This document shows, in pieces, positions 1-9,380 of a stretch of 64,000 bases of DNA; within the stretch, counting starts at the first letter, position 1, and each line of letters opens with the position of its first letter. Source of the stretch: a virus. The stretch is taken from the IMG/VR virus record IMGVR_UViG_3300021960_000047, positions 20,053 to 84,052 of that record. One strand, 5' to 3'. Position numbers and translations under genes: made by a program. The notes below the pieces were generated by a model. It was not told the origin of the DNA. It did not search any database and saw only the letters and a list, made by a program, of their open reading frames with translations.

Positions 1-356
1 TCATAAATGTCGCCGCTAGAGTCAGCAGCAACTGTTCGATGCCATTCAGCAAAAGCATCTACAGAATCACCTTTATTTTGATAAAGAGTAGTTGTGGTAG
101 AACCTGTAGAGAGAGAACTTCCAGGGTGAGTGCCAACTGCTTCGTTATAAAACGTATCAGTATAAGTGCCTATGGAGGAATTAGTTGCATCTGTAGAAAG
201 GGCACCATAATATGCAGAATCTCCAACCGGAAATTCTGTTGGTATTAATAGAGAACCTTGTTGCCCATAATAACTTTCTTGCGAAGAAGGGATGGCATTC
301 ATGGCACCACCGCCTAATGAAGAAAGTGTTAGCGGTATAGATTTTACTAACGACAT
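1..356 (-). CDS. Virion structural protein, partial (C-terminus outside window)
   Basis: An open frame starts with ATG at 356 and runs leftward off the window edge without a stop. The visible 118 residues begin MSLVKSIPLTLSSLGGGAMN and are rich in Ser, Thr, Gly and Tyr (for example YYGQQGSLLIPTEFP), a composition typical of fibre or adhesin-type virion proteins. It follows the 224-aa structural gene after 13 bases and is last in the tail block as seen here, so a tail or fibre role is likely. The exact family is not recognised. Confidence 0.7.
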   Translation of the reverse strand, partial: MSLVKSIPLTLSSLGGGAMNAIPSSQESYYGQQGSLLIPTEFPVGDSAYYGALSTDATNSSIGTYTDTFYNEAVGTHPGSSLSTGSTTTTLYQNKGDSVDAFAEWHRTVAADSSGDIY

Positions 357-369
357 TATGAAACCTTAA

Positions 370-1044
370 TTATGGGTTTAGCAACACAGAACTTCTATTG
401 TATACGTTTGGTATCCTAGCATTTACCTCGTCAATAGCACCATGAACAGTATTGGCAGAAATCTCGCTGGCGGTTATGCTTCCTGTGCCACTAGATGGAA
501 GGGTGATGCTACCACCGACTGTCACATTACCACTATCAAATGTCATCGCAGTAACAATGCCCGATTTAATTAAAACGTTGCCTGAGTTGTTAGTCAGAGA
601 ACCCCATTCCACAGCGTTGTCTTTAAGGACAATACTGCCTCCATTAGCATCAAGATTTACATTACCTTCAGCATTCAGTATAATTTCATTAGCAATGACC
701 TCAAAGTCATCTGAACCTGCAGTAATATTTTTTGCAGATGCATCGAATACTGCTTCAATCTCGTTGATTGCGCCAACAACCGTCTTTGCTTGTGTGGTTA
801 GATCAGCACCAGAACCACCACCAGATCCGTGTAAGTCTGAATCGAGTTCGTTTAATGCATCTACCAGAGTTCCAGCAGTAAAATCGTCAAGACCACGAAG
901 AGTTTTATTGCCTCCTGGACCTATTGCTGAATCGAGATAACTTAGATCTGAATCGACATTATCGCCATAGTAATTCAGGTCTTGAATTAACTGCTGGAAA
1001 GTGTCAGTAGTTTGAAAAAGTGGGTGTGCGCTATCAAATGCCAT
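370..1044 (-). CDS. Putative tail fibre / virion structural protein (224 aa)
   Basis: The protein starts MAFDSAHPLFQTTDTFQQLI. It has a helical N-terminus followed by a low-complexity, Asp/Ser/Gly-rich beta-type region of short repeated strands (residues about 95-200), as in phage fibre shafts. It contains no Cys. Its start overlaps the end of the 80-aa gene by 11 bases, so the two are probably coupled. A TATAAATA-like late motif lies inside that upstream gene (1198-1205, minus sense), which could give this gene its own late transcript. The function is inferred from composition and position after the baseplate genes. Confidence 0.6.
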   Translation of the reverse strand: MAFDSAHPLFQTTDTFQQLIQDLNYYGDNVDSDLSYLDSAIGPGGNKTLRGLDDFTAGTLVDALNELDSDLHGSGGGSGADLTTQAKTVVGAINEIEAVFDASAKNITAGSDDFEVIANEIILNAEGNVNLDANGGSIVLKDNAVEWGSLTNNSGNVLIKSGIVTAMTFDSGNVTVGGSITLPSSGTGSITASEISANTVHGAIDEVNARIPNVYNRSSVLLNP

Positions 1045-1276
1045 TTTGCTTTCCTACCAATCCTTTTATAAGATCTTTGAGTTCTGAGATCTCGTCTTTA
1101 AGAGAAGCGAATTCGCTTTCTAGTTTCAATTTATTTTCTTTTTGTTCGATTGAAATCGCCTTGCGCCGTCGCGCAAGACGGATCTCCTCTTCATTGGTAT
1201 TTATAACAGTTCCAGTAGCAAGGTTCTTGTATAAACTACTAGAACCTTCTACCTTTTTAAAATGCGCTTCAGACAT
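1034..1276 (-). CDS. Small coiled-coil virion-associated protein (80 aa)
   Basis: The first half, SEAHFKKVEGSSSLYKNLAT, is polar. The second half (residues about 30-72) is a Lys/Glu heptad-rich helix (EQKENKLKLESEFASLKDE) that should form a coiled coil. The start overlaps the stop of the 1896-aa gene in a TAATG, so translation is coupled. From memory, similar small proteins accompany the large baseplate/fibre protein in marine T4-like phages, but the role is not known. It may be a trimerising adaptor. Confidence 0.6.
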   Translation of the reverse strand: MSEAHFKKVEGSSSLYKNLATGTVINTNEEEIRLARRRKAISIEQKENKLKLESEFASLKDEISELKDLIKGLVGKQNGI

Positions 1277-4200
1277 TATATCAGAGCAATAGCGCGAATG
1301 TTACCTAACACTGGTGCTTGACAAGTATTTGTCGATTTAAGCACAACCTTCAGTTGGAAAGAGGTGAAATCGGGAAGAGTACCTGTTTCCCCTCCGATAA
1401 GATATCGATATTCCGTAAAGGTAATATTTTCGTCATTATTCACCCAAGGTGAAGGCGCAGGATCGTTTTGAGCAGTTGCTAAAATCCAAGAATTCTCGTA
1501 CATATTCTCGTCCGCTTCAGCACTTGTCCTATAGTATAGATCAAAACTTGATTGTGGAGGTCTATACATGTCCAAAAGAACTTTAATTCCGTTTGCTGCT
1601 TGTCCTAACTGCACGATCTTAGTTATGTGCTTGGAAGGAGTTGTTCCCAGCGTTGGGTGAGACTCACGGATATAACCTTCAGGACGATTCTCAGCTACTC
1701 CTGCTGCGTCTGAATCGATCGGTTGATTGTCAATAACGTTATTCATAACGACCATACCGATACTTTGCGTATCAATTATAGGCGAAACGTCAGAAACATA
1801 CCCAGAACTCACACCTCCTCGGAAAAGGTCTCCACCAAAAGTCGACTTTTGATTAGTGGTCAACGTTGCGCTAACCACAATAGAAGGTGCTGAAAGAACA
1901 GAATCTTCTTGATTTTGATTGGCAACATATTTTGGTGTTTTAAAGAAATATGGCAAAGTATTTGGCATAGTTGTATTGGTATTGTCTATATTAAACCGTA
2001 CATCAACACCTTGTGTTTGCGAGATTTTAGAATGAGAAGTTCCGCTAACAAAACTTGCGTTGTACACAATACCAGTGTTTTCAAATTCGTGATCTTGGAA
2101 ATTCAACAATGCGCGGTCAATGAAAAATCCTCTATTACTTGCAACAGAATCGCTTCCAAAAGTTCCCACTGAGGTGAAGGCACTATCGAGAGAAATATAA
2201 TATCCTGCTATATCTGGATTTATGACTTTGTTCGCGGAATCCATTATACTAGAACCAAACACACCGTTATACTTGGCCGCAGAATCCAGTCCTGTTATTG
2301 CTGCTAGGTCTCCCCAGCCAAGTCCATGCCCAAGGTGGTCTACTCGCAATCTGTTAAGATTATCTGAGTCTACACGCAAACTCGAAGCATAGTTATGGAT
2401 ATGCCTTTCGAGCGGTTCATTATAAAAGTTTGCTCCACCTGTTTCTTTAAACTTCGCGGTGTAAATCCGATATGGCATGTCTTGATTTTGTTTTGGCGTC
2501 CAAGTAGAACCATTCTGAGAAAGGAATAATGAACCTTTCGATGGTTGTTTTGAAACCCTTTTAGAAGTAGAACCCAACACAAGATCATAGGTTGTCGCAA
2601 CATATGCTTCGTACTTATCGCACTCTGCTAAAAGAACAAAGGCATATTCTTCTCCTGAGCGCAAAAATACTGGTTCTTCAAACTCAAAGGTTACTGGATG
2701 AGCAAGAACAGAAGCCAAAGTTTCAGTCTGTCCTGATATAGCAGTCCTAACAGCAGCAGCAGTTTTATACACTCTGTGTTGTTCGCTGATCACGTCTCTA
2801 TCAGGAACACCACTACTTACTGTCCTTAGTTGCAATTGTAGTGGAACCTGAGTATCTGATACGCTAGGTGCGCTTCGAATAAACGTGTCAATTTTGGTTA
2901 CAAAAACTCCAGGAACACCAGCACCACCGTCGACGGTGAATGTTTGTGCAAGGGGATCCCTTGGTCTCCAATCTTCGCTAACTCCAATAAGTTCTTCACT
3001 CTCAGTAACATACTCATCTTGAACAGTAACCACCCGAGTATGCGCAAAGGTTCTTTCTCTTAATGAAATTCTTCCCCATGCGCTATAAGAAGTTGATGCA
3101 CGGGACAACGCCCCATCAGGGTTATACGTTGATATGTCTAAAAGTTTAACCTGATGCGTTCCACAACGGAACTTCCAACCCATTTCATTCAACGCATTAA
3201 CAGATTTTACCGAACCATATTGTTTTGCATACTTGCGAGAATTTGCAATCCACTGATTCCATTCTTGCTGAGTGTTGAATTGCGTAGAAAGGGGAATAGG
3301 AATCACAGAATTATTAGGAATCCAGAGTTCAAAGAACAATTCTCCGTCGTTATCAGATATCAAAGTTCTTTCAGCATCGCTACCGAATGGGTGACTTTTC
3401 AAACTTACGTTTGTTTGCGCAACTCCTCTTCTGTGATCGCCAGCAGAAATAGAAGAGTTATACTCAGTTTCTGTTCTACTTCGAACCCACTGATTCATTT
3501 GTATTCCATTCATGTAACACCAGTAACGAGTGTTCGGGCGCATTCCTTGTGCCTTAGCAAAAATTCTTCTCTGCCTCATGAAAGGTACTGAAAGAATAGC
3601 AACAGTTCTGTCACCAAGATCGCGAGTGAACGTTTGATCGCTGACAACCTTAGTTCTGACGCTCTGCGTGACTCGATATGTCTCTGTTCTAGTTCCACCT
3701 TGTAAGTCTACCAAATCAAACCAGTTGTCTTCAGTTTGTTGGTTATCACGACCAAGGGCAGTATTGCTAGAACCAAGGAGCGCACCAAAAAGTCCAGCAG
3801 GTCCAGTAGGTTCTGTTCTAGGGCGAGGAACCCAGCGAATAATAACAGAAGTTCTGGAATAAGTAAAAGTTCTTGGTACTAAAGGTTCACCAATTCGACG
3901 GATTATAGTACCGCCATTAATATGCTTGTCTGGCAACCTTCGAGTATCGAACCAAATATCTCTTGATGGGTTCAAACGAAGAATACCTTCTCCCATGAAG
4001 ACGTTAAATGGGTTTACATTATAATATCCAAATTCTTCATAGTTTCCAGTAGATTTCCAAGAAATCATCTCATTTTTCATACTCGTGTCTAAAACGTCTA
4101 TGTAGTCTAACATAAGGTTTTCACCTTTCTTGATTATGTTAGATTTTGTTACACCACGAGAAGAATATAGATTGGCAGAGTCATAATTAAACCCAATATT

Positions 4201-6966
4201 CTCTGCTTCTAACTTACAATGCATAGTGAAGTTACCCTCATCTAAAGATGAGGTAGCAAAAGACGCATCGTCTATAAAGCTGTTGTTAATAATTGAGGCA
4301 GTGAACGCATAACCTTTAGTGAAATCGTCTACAAAGAAACCAGTCTTGGAGCGGATATTACCGTCAGCATCAAGTTCTACGAGGTTAGATGCTTCCTGTT
4401 CAAGAGCAGTCAAAGAAACAGTTTCTTCAAGACGAGCAACTCTTCTCTCAATATCGTGTATGTCGTTCATTTTAAACCCACGATATTGTCGACGGTTCCA
4501 GGACAGGTCAGAAGAACTCTTAGTGTTTCCTCCAAGAGCAACATCAAACAGAACCATTTCTCCCTTTTTCTCTCCTGGAGGTACTGGTTGTAAAGATTCT
4601 TCTCCTTGGTTTACTGCAACCACTGGGCGAAAATCGCCGTCATATTTCAAAACCACATGGTCTAGTCGGTGATTATAAAATTGAACACCGTAGTTTATTT
4701 GATCGTCGTTTCTTGGCAACCTAAAACGATCTCCAGAAGTCATTGCACTAGAATCAGGATCTAGTTTTGATCGGAAGTCTAGGTAGTTGTGTAATGGATA
4801 TATTCGACCGCTTTTATTAGAAACATAATTCGGAATATCGCCGTAGTCAAACCAAGTAGAATCTTCTATGTCATAAGAATTAACAGAGAAAAAGTCTCCG
4901 CCCGATCCCCAAGTAAAGTATGCGACCTTGGCTCTTATATCTGTAACGGCAGCAGCAACCCCGTCTGGGATTAATTTTACAGGTCCGTAATAATTGTCTC
5001 TTTGCCCTGGATCAAAAGCGACTTGGTGCAGAACATTTGAACCAGCACTATCACTATCGTATGCTGCAATCAAAGAAATACCATCATACAATTCATTAGC
5101 AGTAATAGAAAGAGGATCAATAGTAAAGTCACTATCTGGCGAAGTACGAGAAAAATCGAACCAATTTTCTGAATATGTTTTAGACTTTGGTGATGGGTCA
5201 TCAACGCTCACATAATAGAAAATTTCATATCGAGAAGTTGTCCCACTTAGAGTACTAATAGTAGCTGTGTTTCCAACTACTGATATTTTACCGTCAATAT
5301 TCTCTACGGTATTGTTATCCTTTCTAATCGCGATCCATTGCGCCTCATCTGTAAAAGATTCGTCAGCAGCAATTGTGATAGTCACTACACCACCACTTGC
5401 CGTTTTACTCGTCTGTTCTTGAACAGTGAAATTATCCACACTGACTTGTTTGACCCTTCCTCCAGGGACTTCAAAAAGACTGGTATTCGTTTCTGGAGAA
5501 GTTACATAAGTCTGATTATCTTCCCTCAATGGTTTTACTGCTTTTGCAAAATCGGTAGAATCTCCGATAGCAAATACGTCTCTAAAATTATTCGCGCCAG
5601 ACATTTGTATGTCGAAAAGGTGCATTCTGTATCGAGCACTGTCTATAGCAGAACCTCTGTCGACAAGAGATTTCACTCTGGTATAACCAATAACAGCCGA
5701 ATCCGCATCAAATAGAGCAATTTTCTTTTGATTTGTTATTGCGTTCTCAAAATCACTATCTAAGTTGCCCAGAGAACTATCGCCTGAACTTAGGTTGTCA
5801 AAGGCAACGTAGTTTTTGTAAGAAACATTAATGTTTTGATCTGAGTCGGTAACAAAAGAAGTTGGTTTCGGTACAACTAAACTTTTTCCGACTTTATGCT
5901 CTAGGCGGAATCCATCTAAAAATGCTAGTGGACGCACCCCTAACTGTTCAGCAGGAATGTCATAAATCATTTGAGCACTGTCATCGCCTTCTCTAAATTG
6001 TATCTCAAAGTCGTTGACAATAAAGTTTCCATGAGTATCATGGTGGCGATGTGCTAGTCGTTTCTCAAATTGATTAAAATTGTCAGTTCCTTCTTTTATT
6101 TGTACGATTTTAGAAGCACGAACAGTTGCAAAGGAAACAAAATCTTCTGCTACTGCAACCGCGTCTCTCGTAGACAAAGTCATCTGGATTCTATATCGAT
6201 CGGCACCAGGAGCAGACAGATTAGGTCGAGTTCCTTGATTGTCGTACAAAGCATCGTCATCAGCGGTAGTTACCACATCTTGCGTTACTTCAAACCCTAC
6301 TTCTGCATCAACATAAGAACTGTATTTTGATATTGCTAGAGTTTGTTTAGGAACGTATACAAAGTGTCCTTGAACGTAAAATTCTGCTCTTTGTACAGAA
6401 AAGAGGACACCCTTTCCAGTAGAGTTTATCGCCGAACCGCTATGTTTTGTTCGAACAGTAAGACTATTACTACCGTTTACTAACGTTTCTGCATCATCAA
6501 ACGTTAAAGATTCGGTTTGAACGTCTGTGGAAACACTTTGTTGATTAGCAGAGACATACCTTCCATACAAGATATGAATCGTACTCTCACCCGCGTTATC
6601 GTCTTTCGCTTCTTGAATATAACTTATTTGAAACTTTAGTCCGCTCGTTCCTGTTTTTGATTCGCCTGTAAACTCTAACCCAATATAGTCGGCGGCATCA
6701 AGGGCAAAAGATGCGTCTGTGACGATAACATAATCAACGATGTCAGTTCCAGCACCAGATGATTTCGGAGATATAGCAGCACCATCCATGAAGATGTTGT
6801 TTGCCATTCTGGTGATTTGAGTTTGTAAAATAGTCTGTAACTGATTGAGTTCCCTCGCTTGGAGAGCACGTCCAGAATTGAATAGAACCTTATGGTATCC
6901 AGCACTATCTTTAAAATCGTCCCTATATGTATCAGAGAACGTTGTTGATGTAAACTGATTAGGCAT
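1276..6966 (-). CDS. Large baseplate-distal virion protein, DUF4815-type (1896 aa)
   Basis: This is the longest gene in the window. The N-terminus (residues 1-80, with the motif GYHKVLFNSGRALQARELNQ) is the hallmark of the DUF4815 structural protein of marine T4-like phages. The remainder is Ser/Asp/Thr-rich beta structure with internal stretches such as RVARLEETVSLTALEQEASN (about 840-860) that look helical. Its position after gp8 corresponds to T4 gp9/gp10, the outer wedge and fibre socket. It may therefore anchor or form fibres; this is inference. Start is ATG at 6966, 11 bases after the gp8 stop. Confidence 0.75.
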   Translation of the reverse strand: MPNQFTSTTFSDTYRDDFKDSAGYHKVLFNSGRALQARELNQLQTILQTQITRMANNIFMDGAAISPKSSGAGTDIVDYVIVTDASFALDAADYIGLEFTGESKTGTSGLKFQISYIQEAKDDNAGESTIHILYGRYVSANQQSVSTDVQTESLTFDDAETLVNGSNSLTVRTKHSGSAINSTGKGVLFSVQRAEFYVQGHFVYVPKQTLAISKYSSYVDAEVGFEVTQDVVTTADDDALYDNQGTRPNLSAPGADRYRIQMTLSTRDAVAVAEDFVSFATVRASKIVQIKEGTDNFNQFEKRLAHRHHDTHGNFIVNDFEIQFREGDDSAQMIYDIPAEQLGVRPLAFLDGFRLEHKVGKSLVVPKPTSFVTDSDQNINVSYKNYVAFDNLSSGDSSLGNLDSDFENAITNQKKIALFDADSAVIGYTRVKSLVDRGSAIDSARYRMHLFDIQMSGANNFRDVFAIGDSTDFAKAVKPLREDNQTYVTSPETNTSLFEVPGGRVKQVSVDNFTVQEQTSKTASGGVVTITIAADESFTDEAQWIAIRKDNNTVENIDGKISVVGNTATISTLSGTTSRYEIFYYVSVDDPSPKSKTYSENWFDFSRTSPDSDFTIDPLSITANELYDGISLIAAYDSDSAGSNVLHQVAFDPGQRDNYYGPVKLIPDGVAAAVTDIRAKVAYFTWGSGGDFFSVNSYDIEDSTWFDYGDIPNYVSNKSGRIYPLHNYLDFRSKLDPDSSAMTSGDRFRLPRNDDQINYGVQFYNHRLDHVVLKYDGDFRPVVAVNQGEESLQPVPPGEKKGEMVLFDVALGGNTKSSSDLSWNRRQYRGFKMNDIHDIERRVARLEETVSLTALEQEASNLVELDADGNIRSKTGFFVDDFTKGYAFTASIINNSFIDDASFATSSLDEGNFTMHCKLEAENIGFNYDSANLYSSRGVTKSNIIKKGENLMLDYIDVLDTSMKNEMISWKSTGNYEEFGYYNVNPFNVFMGEGILRLNPSRDIWFDTRRLPDKHINGGTIIRRIGEPLVPRTFTYSRTSVIIRWVPRPRTEPTGPAGLFGALLGSSNTALGRDNQQTEDNWFDLVDLQGGTRTETYRVTQSVRTKVVSDQTFTRDLGDRTVAILSVPFMRQRRIFAKAQGMRPNTRYWCYMNGIQMNQWVRSRTETEYNSSISAGDHRRGVAQTNVSLKSHPFGSDAERTLISDNDGELFFELWIPNNSVIPIPLSTQFNTQQEWNQWIANSRKYAKQYGSVKSVNALNEMGWKFRCGTHQVKLLDISTYNPDGALSRASTSYSAWGRISLRERTFAHTRVVTVQDEYVTESEELIGVSEDWRPRDPLAQTFTVDGGAGVPGVFVTKIDTFIRSAPSVSDTQVPLQLQLRTVSSGVPDRDVISEQHRVYKTAAAVRTAISGQTETLASVLAHPVTFEFEEPVFLRSGEEYAFVLLAECDKYEAYVATTYDLVLGSTSKRVSKQPSKGSLFLSQNGSTWTPKQNQDMPYRIYTAKFKETGGANFYNEPLERHIHNYASSLRVDSDNLNRLRVDHLGHGLGWGDLAAITGLDSAAKYNGVFGSSIMDSANKVINPDIAGYYISLDSAFTSVGTFGSDSVASNRGFFIDRALLNFQDHEFENTGIVYNASFVSGTSHSKISQTQGVDVRFNIDNTNTTMPNTLPYFFKTPKYVANQNQEDSVLSAPSIVVSATLTTNQKSTFGGDLFRGGVSSGYVSDVSPIIDTQSIGMVVMNNVIDNQPIDSDAAGVAENRPEGYIRESHPTLGTTPSKHITKIVQLGQAANGIKVLLDMYRPPQSSFDLYYRTSAEADENMYENSWILATAQNDPAPSPWVNNDENITFTEYRYLIGGETGTLPDFTSFQLKVVLKSTNTCQAPVLGNIRAIALI

Positions 6967-6977
6967 TTCTTATTTCC

Positions 6978-8507
6978 TTAAAGGTCTATTACAATCTTAA
7001 TGTCTTCTGTCTGTTCATTATCTCTGGTAACTGGTGACCTGTTGTCTATATAGATCACTTCTCCAGAGAAGTTGTTTACCTCAGCAGGGCGAAGAACGGG
7101 TTGCCCTCCAGCTGGGTTGGGGATAACAGAAATACCACTACCTCCAGCACCAACAGAAACAGTGTCAGAATCTGTGAAAGGTTTAAATCCCGTTTCTCTT
7201 GTTTGATGAACATACAAAATATCGTTCGTCTCGTCAAAATAATCTAGGACTGCTCTTGCGTTAGAAACACTACCTATAACAGTTTCATCACCAAGAATAT
7301 TGGAATAATTCAACCCGCCCGCAACATACAATTTTTTAAGCGCATTAAGTGTAACATCGCTTGCAGCAGAATCTCCAGAAAACCCAGGATATTGTGCAGA
7401 ATCTTTTAGTGGGTTTTTAATAATCCCTATTTGACGGAAATCGTTAGTTACTTGGAAATCGTTATTTTCTGTTCCGTCTAAAGTTGCGTTAAACATTATA
7501 GCAGAAGAGTTTAAATCTTTTATGGGGTTTCCTCCCATACCAGAATCATTAGCAATAATTGCGCGCAGTTTTGCCCCAGTTCCGCCACCTCCAGATACAG
7601 TAATAGAAGCATCAAAATAATTTTTGCCGAAAGTAAACGTGCCTACACTGTCCCCGTCAGTAGAGTCTGCCTTCATAATTACTTCATATATTGATCCATT
7701 ATGAATACGAGCAAATGCTTGCGCTGGAGTAACATCAGAATCTAATTGAGCAGAATCGAACTTTGTTAACGTATTTCTAGAAATTGGTGTAATGGTTATT
7801 GTCGGTTTAGAAGTAAAACCAGAACCACCGCTGTCTACTGCTATTCCGATGATTTGTCCTGGAATCGCATTGTTTTGTAATCCAAATTGTTGTCTACGAG
7901 AAACTGATAAATTATCGAAAGGAATATTTGTTTGAGAAGAGTCTAACACCTTTTCAACAGGCATGTAAGCAGAAGTAATATATTTTCTGGATTCCGCTGC
8001 GCCAATATTGTACATGAACTTCCAGATATATCCATCGTCACCAGCAGAAAAGGGGTTTCCTGAGGTGTCTATTGGTTTATACAGAGATTGTCTAGGAATT
8101 GCTTGAGAGGTATACCCTTTTTGAAGGCAAACATAAACATTATCGTCGTCAGTAAGAACGTAATACGGGTTTTGAATATCGCCAGAAGCAGAAATCGTTG
8201 TATTAGAATTATACTCATCGTCCCATGCTTCATAAAAGTTACCAGCAGTCCAACTGTGCCTTGGTACAACATAGGAAACGTCCGGAACCAATTTCATTGA
8301 CTGGATAGATGCTTGAAAATCTTTAACGGAGCGATTGCTTGGAGTTGGTGCAGGTGGTTCTACGTCAGAATCCCATTCCTCTGATCTTCCAATCGCCAAA
8401 TAAAATCTATCCGAGTCTTGCCCTGAATCTAATCCAACGTTTTGGGTGCTGTTATAGAGATCAGTTAATATATCTCTTTTTAGACTTTCAGTTATAGTAG
8501 CGGCCAT
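6978..8507 (-). CDS. 8: Baseplate wedge protein gp8-like (509 aa)
   Basis: This is a homologue of T4 gp8, which dimerises in each baseplate wedge. The diagnostic region is residues about 70-190: the HSWTAGNFYEAWDDEYNSNT block, then YYVLTDDDNVYVCLQKG and GYIWKFMYNIGAAESRKYIT, all seen in gp8 of marine T4-like phages. At 509 aa it is longer than T4 gp8 (334 aa), with an extended, loop-rich C-terminal half. It sits between the 267-aa structural gene and the DUF4815 gene in wedge-gene order. Confidence 0.8.
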   Translation of the reverse strand: MAATITESLKRDILTDLYNSTQNVGLDSGQDSDRFYLAIGRSEEWDSDVEPPAPTPSNRSVKDFQASIQSMKLVPDVSYVVPRHSWTAGNFYEAWDDEYNSNTTISASGDIQNPYYVLTDDDNVYVCLQKGYTSQAIPRQSLYKPIDTSGNPFSAGDDGYIWKFMYNIGAAESRKYITSAYMPVEKVLDSSQTNIPFDNLSVSRRQQFGLQNNAIPGQIIGIAVDSGGSGFTSKPTITITPISRNTLTKFDSAQLDSDVTPAQAFARIHNGSIYEVIMKADSTDGDSVGTFTFGKNYFDASITVSGGGGTGAKLRAIIANDSGMGGNPIKDLNSSAIMFNATLDGTENNDFQVTNDFRQIGIIKNPLKDSAQYPGFSGDSAASDVTLNALKKLYVAGGLNYSNILGDETVIGSVSNARAVLDYFDETNDILYVHQTRETGFKPFTDSDTVSVGAGGSGISVIPNPAGGQPVLRPAEVNNFSGEVIYIDNRSPVTRDNEQTEDIKIVIDL

Positions 8508-8519
8508 TTCCTTTACCTA

Positions 8520-9323
8520 TTATGCTAATGTGATGCCAGTATCTGTAATCAGATGCCAAGCAGAGTCTGACCAGATTAAAGAACAAGCAGCGTGTTGAGC
8601 GACTTGTATTGTTGTTCCACCCGCCAAATTTGCTGGGGTGATCGTAGCAGTACCAGTATTGATATTTACAAACTTTTTCTCATCTCCTATCGTTACACCG
8701 TCTGGTAGGGCAACCGCAAAAGGTGTAGATGATTTGTTAAGAAAAGAAGTTGGAAGTTTGACGCTGGCAGTAGATCCTGTAGTTGTAATTGTTTCAGTAG
8801 TAAACACAAGTCTGCTGTCTACATGAACTACGCCGTTGTTAAGTGGATGAAGATGAAGATCTACATCGCCTGAATCCCCCGTAACCCCAATGACAACTCC
8901 ATAAGAAGAATCGCCGTTTTTAACTTCAAAATGATTAACTGCGTTTGGAGTACCATTAAAAGAAATAATTGGGTTATCGTTGCTATCGTGAATGTCATCG
9001 GTAATGACGTCAACCAACGTTTTGTTGGTCAGGATATCTGTCGTGTCCTTTAATACAACGGTGCCAGTAGCATTAGGGAGAGTGATAGTTTTATTACTAC
9101 CTGAAGTAGTTGCTGCAACTAATTTTGTATCGTATGTCCCATTTTCAAAAATAATTGAACCGTCAGAATCAAAACTGATGTTTGTGGTCGAAGAGACAGA
9201 ATCCCCAAACAGCAGAAATAAAGACCGAAAATTTGTATTGATCTTATCTGCTGCCTGACGTAAAGTATCGCCAGTACCATCATTGGCAGTAGTACCGTTG
9301 TTTAAAATTTCTCTGGTTGCCAT
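8520..9323 (-). CDS. Virion structural protein with repeat-type N-terminus (267 aa)
   Basis: The N-terminus ATREILNNGTTANDGTGDTL, followed by RQAADKINTNFRSL, is a common phage structural signature in which a short beta unit precedes a helix. Residues about 60-160 contain alternating strands resembling fibre shafts (GSIIFENGTYDTKLVAATTS). ATG at 9323 is preferred over an upstream TTG (9329) because GGAAA lies about 9 bases before it. A late promoter motif TATAAATA at 9353-9360 gives a leader of about 24 bases. Position inside the wedge block suggests a baseplate or short-fibre component. Confidence 0.65.
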   Translation of the reverse strand: MATREILNNGTTANDGTGDTLRQAADKINTNFRSLFLLFGDSVSSTTNISFDSDGSIIFENGTYDTKLVAATTSGSNKTITLPNATGTVVLKDTTDILTNKTLVDVITDDIHDSNDNPIISFNGTPNAVNHFEVKNGDSSYGVVIGVTGDSGDVDLHLHPLNNGVVHVDSRLVFTTETITTTGSTASVKLPTSFLNKSSTPFAVALPDGVTIGDEKKFVNINTGTATITPANLAGGTTIQVAQHAACSLIWSDSAWHLITDTGITLA

Positions 9324-9352
9324 TTCCAAAATTTCCGTTTATTTGTATTGAC

Positions 9353-9360
9353 TATTTATA
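9353..9360 (-). promoter_or_regulatory. T4-type late promoter (TATAAATA)
   Basis: A perfect TATAAATA on the minus strand lies 30 bases before the ATG of the 267-aa structural gene, in the short gap after the gp7-position gene. T4 late promoters consist of this -10 element alone and need a gp55-type sigma. The predicted start site is about 9347. Confidence 0.7.
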
Positions 9361-9380
9361 AGGGTTTTATTCAAAATCAA

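Noticed and set aside
452-940. Plus-strand 162-aa frame opposite the 224-aa gene
   Set aside because: It is a mirror frame of a coding region with no ribosome site or motif; the same applies to other plus-strand frames across the minus-strand genes.
1198-1205. TATAAATA in the 80-aa gene as a certain late promoter
   Set aside because: Motif is perfect but lies in coding sequence about 150 bases before the next gene; mentioned only as possible.
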